Assembly (NCBI GenBank): GCA_913041805.1
Contig: CAJWIZ010000025.1
Location: forward strand, 1 to 7,864
Reading direction: 5' to 3'
From: an uncultured Prochlorococcus sp.
GTDB lineage: Bacteria > Cyanobacteriota > Cyanobacteriia > PCC-6307 > Cyanobiaceae
Length of the DNA stretch: 7,864 nucleotides
Part shown: positions 7,678-7,864 of the stretch, piece after piece
Layout: each line of letters starts with the position of its first letter
Numbering within the stretch: position 1 is the stretch's first letter
Translations under genes and position numbers: made by a program
The notes under the pieces: model-generated
The model's input: only the letters and a program-made list of their open reading frames with translations
Databases searched by the model: none
Told to the model about the DNA's origin: nothing

Positions 7678-7864
7678 TTAGCTGCCAATAATCGTTCAAC
7701 AATGAGATTTCCCAAATTGTCAGCATCAGACTTCAATTGAGTAAGTGCTGAATCTCTCTGAGCATCTATCTCTCGCCTTGCTTTTTCCCTAGAAGCATTC
7801 GCTTCGGAGGTAGCTAAAGCCATAGCCTCTCTATAAAGCTTGTCAGAATCCTGCTCTGCGTCAT
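7674..7864 (-). CDS. atpG/atpF2: ATP synthase F0 b' subunit, C-terminal part only
   Basis: The last 63 codons of an open frame run in from the right edge and end in TGA (7674-7676), overlapping the atpF start by four bases. The visible peptide is a charged, alanine-rich helix: it includes KLYREAMALATSEANASR, then EKARREIDAQRDSALTQLKS and ends DNLGNLIVERLLAAK. This matches the C-terminal half of b', the second b-type subunit found in photosynthetic organisms, which pairs with b to form a heterodimeric stalk. The membrane helix and start are outside the window. The identification rests on sequence character plus position directly ahead of atpF; confidence is high because this order is standard in cyanobacteria. 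Confidence 0.9.
   Translation of the reverse strand, partial: DAEQDSDKLYREAMALATSEANASREKARREIDAQRDSALTQLKSDADNLGNLIVERLLAAK

Overview
The window looks like a chromosomal segment of a marine picocyanobacterium, most likely a moderately low-GC Prochlorococcus-type genome; this is inferred from gene content and layout, not from any search. The evidence is cyanobacterial: an ATP synthase gene cluster with two different b-type stator subunits (b' and b), the order b'-b-delta-alpha-gamma with no beta gene after gamma, a gamma subunit carrying the photosynthetic-type insertion but without the chloroplast regulatory cysteines, and a DUF3326 protein, a family I know mainly from cyanobacteria. GC in lines I counted by hand varies from about 30-40% (nadE, the DUF3326 gene) to about 45-50% (ald, atpA).

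Layout. The left third is on the + strand: the 3' part of nadE (glutamine-dependent NAD+ synthetase, cut by the window start), then ald (alanine dehydrogenase) after about 60 bases. A short convergent gap with no obvious terminator hairpin follows. The rest is on the - strand. Read in the direction of transcription (right to left) it runs atpG/atpF2 (b', cut by the window end), atpF (b), atpD/atpH (delta), atpA (alpha), atpC/atpG (gamma), a 222-base AT-rich spacer, a 65-residue protein of unknown function, and a DUF3326 protein.

How the genes work together. The five atp genes form one operon: the first two junctions overlap (ATGA, TGATG), while delta-alpha (61 bases) and alpha-gamma (30 bases) have short leaders. 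They encode the peripheral stalk and part of the F1 head of the thylakoid/plasma membrane ATP synthase; beta and epsilon are expected elsewhere, as is usual in cyanobacteria. nadE makes NAD+, and ald is an NAD(H)-dependent enzyme interconverting alanine with pyruvate and ammonium. The small protein and the DUF3326 protein look like a two-gene transcription unit of unknown role.

This is mostly an ordinary core-genome region. I found no mobile element, CRISPR array, tRNA or rRNA. The items most worth a second look are a GC-rich hairpin at the start of ald that buries one of its two candidate start codons, a Shine-Dalgarno-free pyrimidine-rich leader in front of atpA, an inverted-repeat cluster ahead of the small ORF, and the uncharacterised small ORF/DUF3326 pair.
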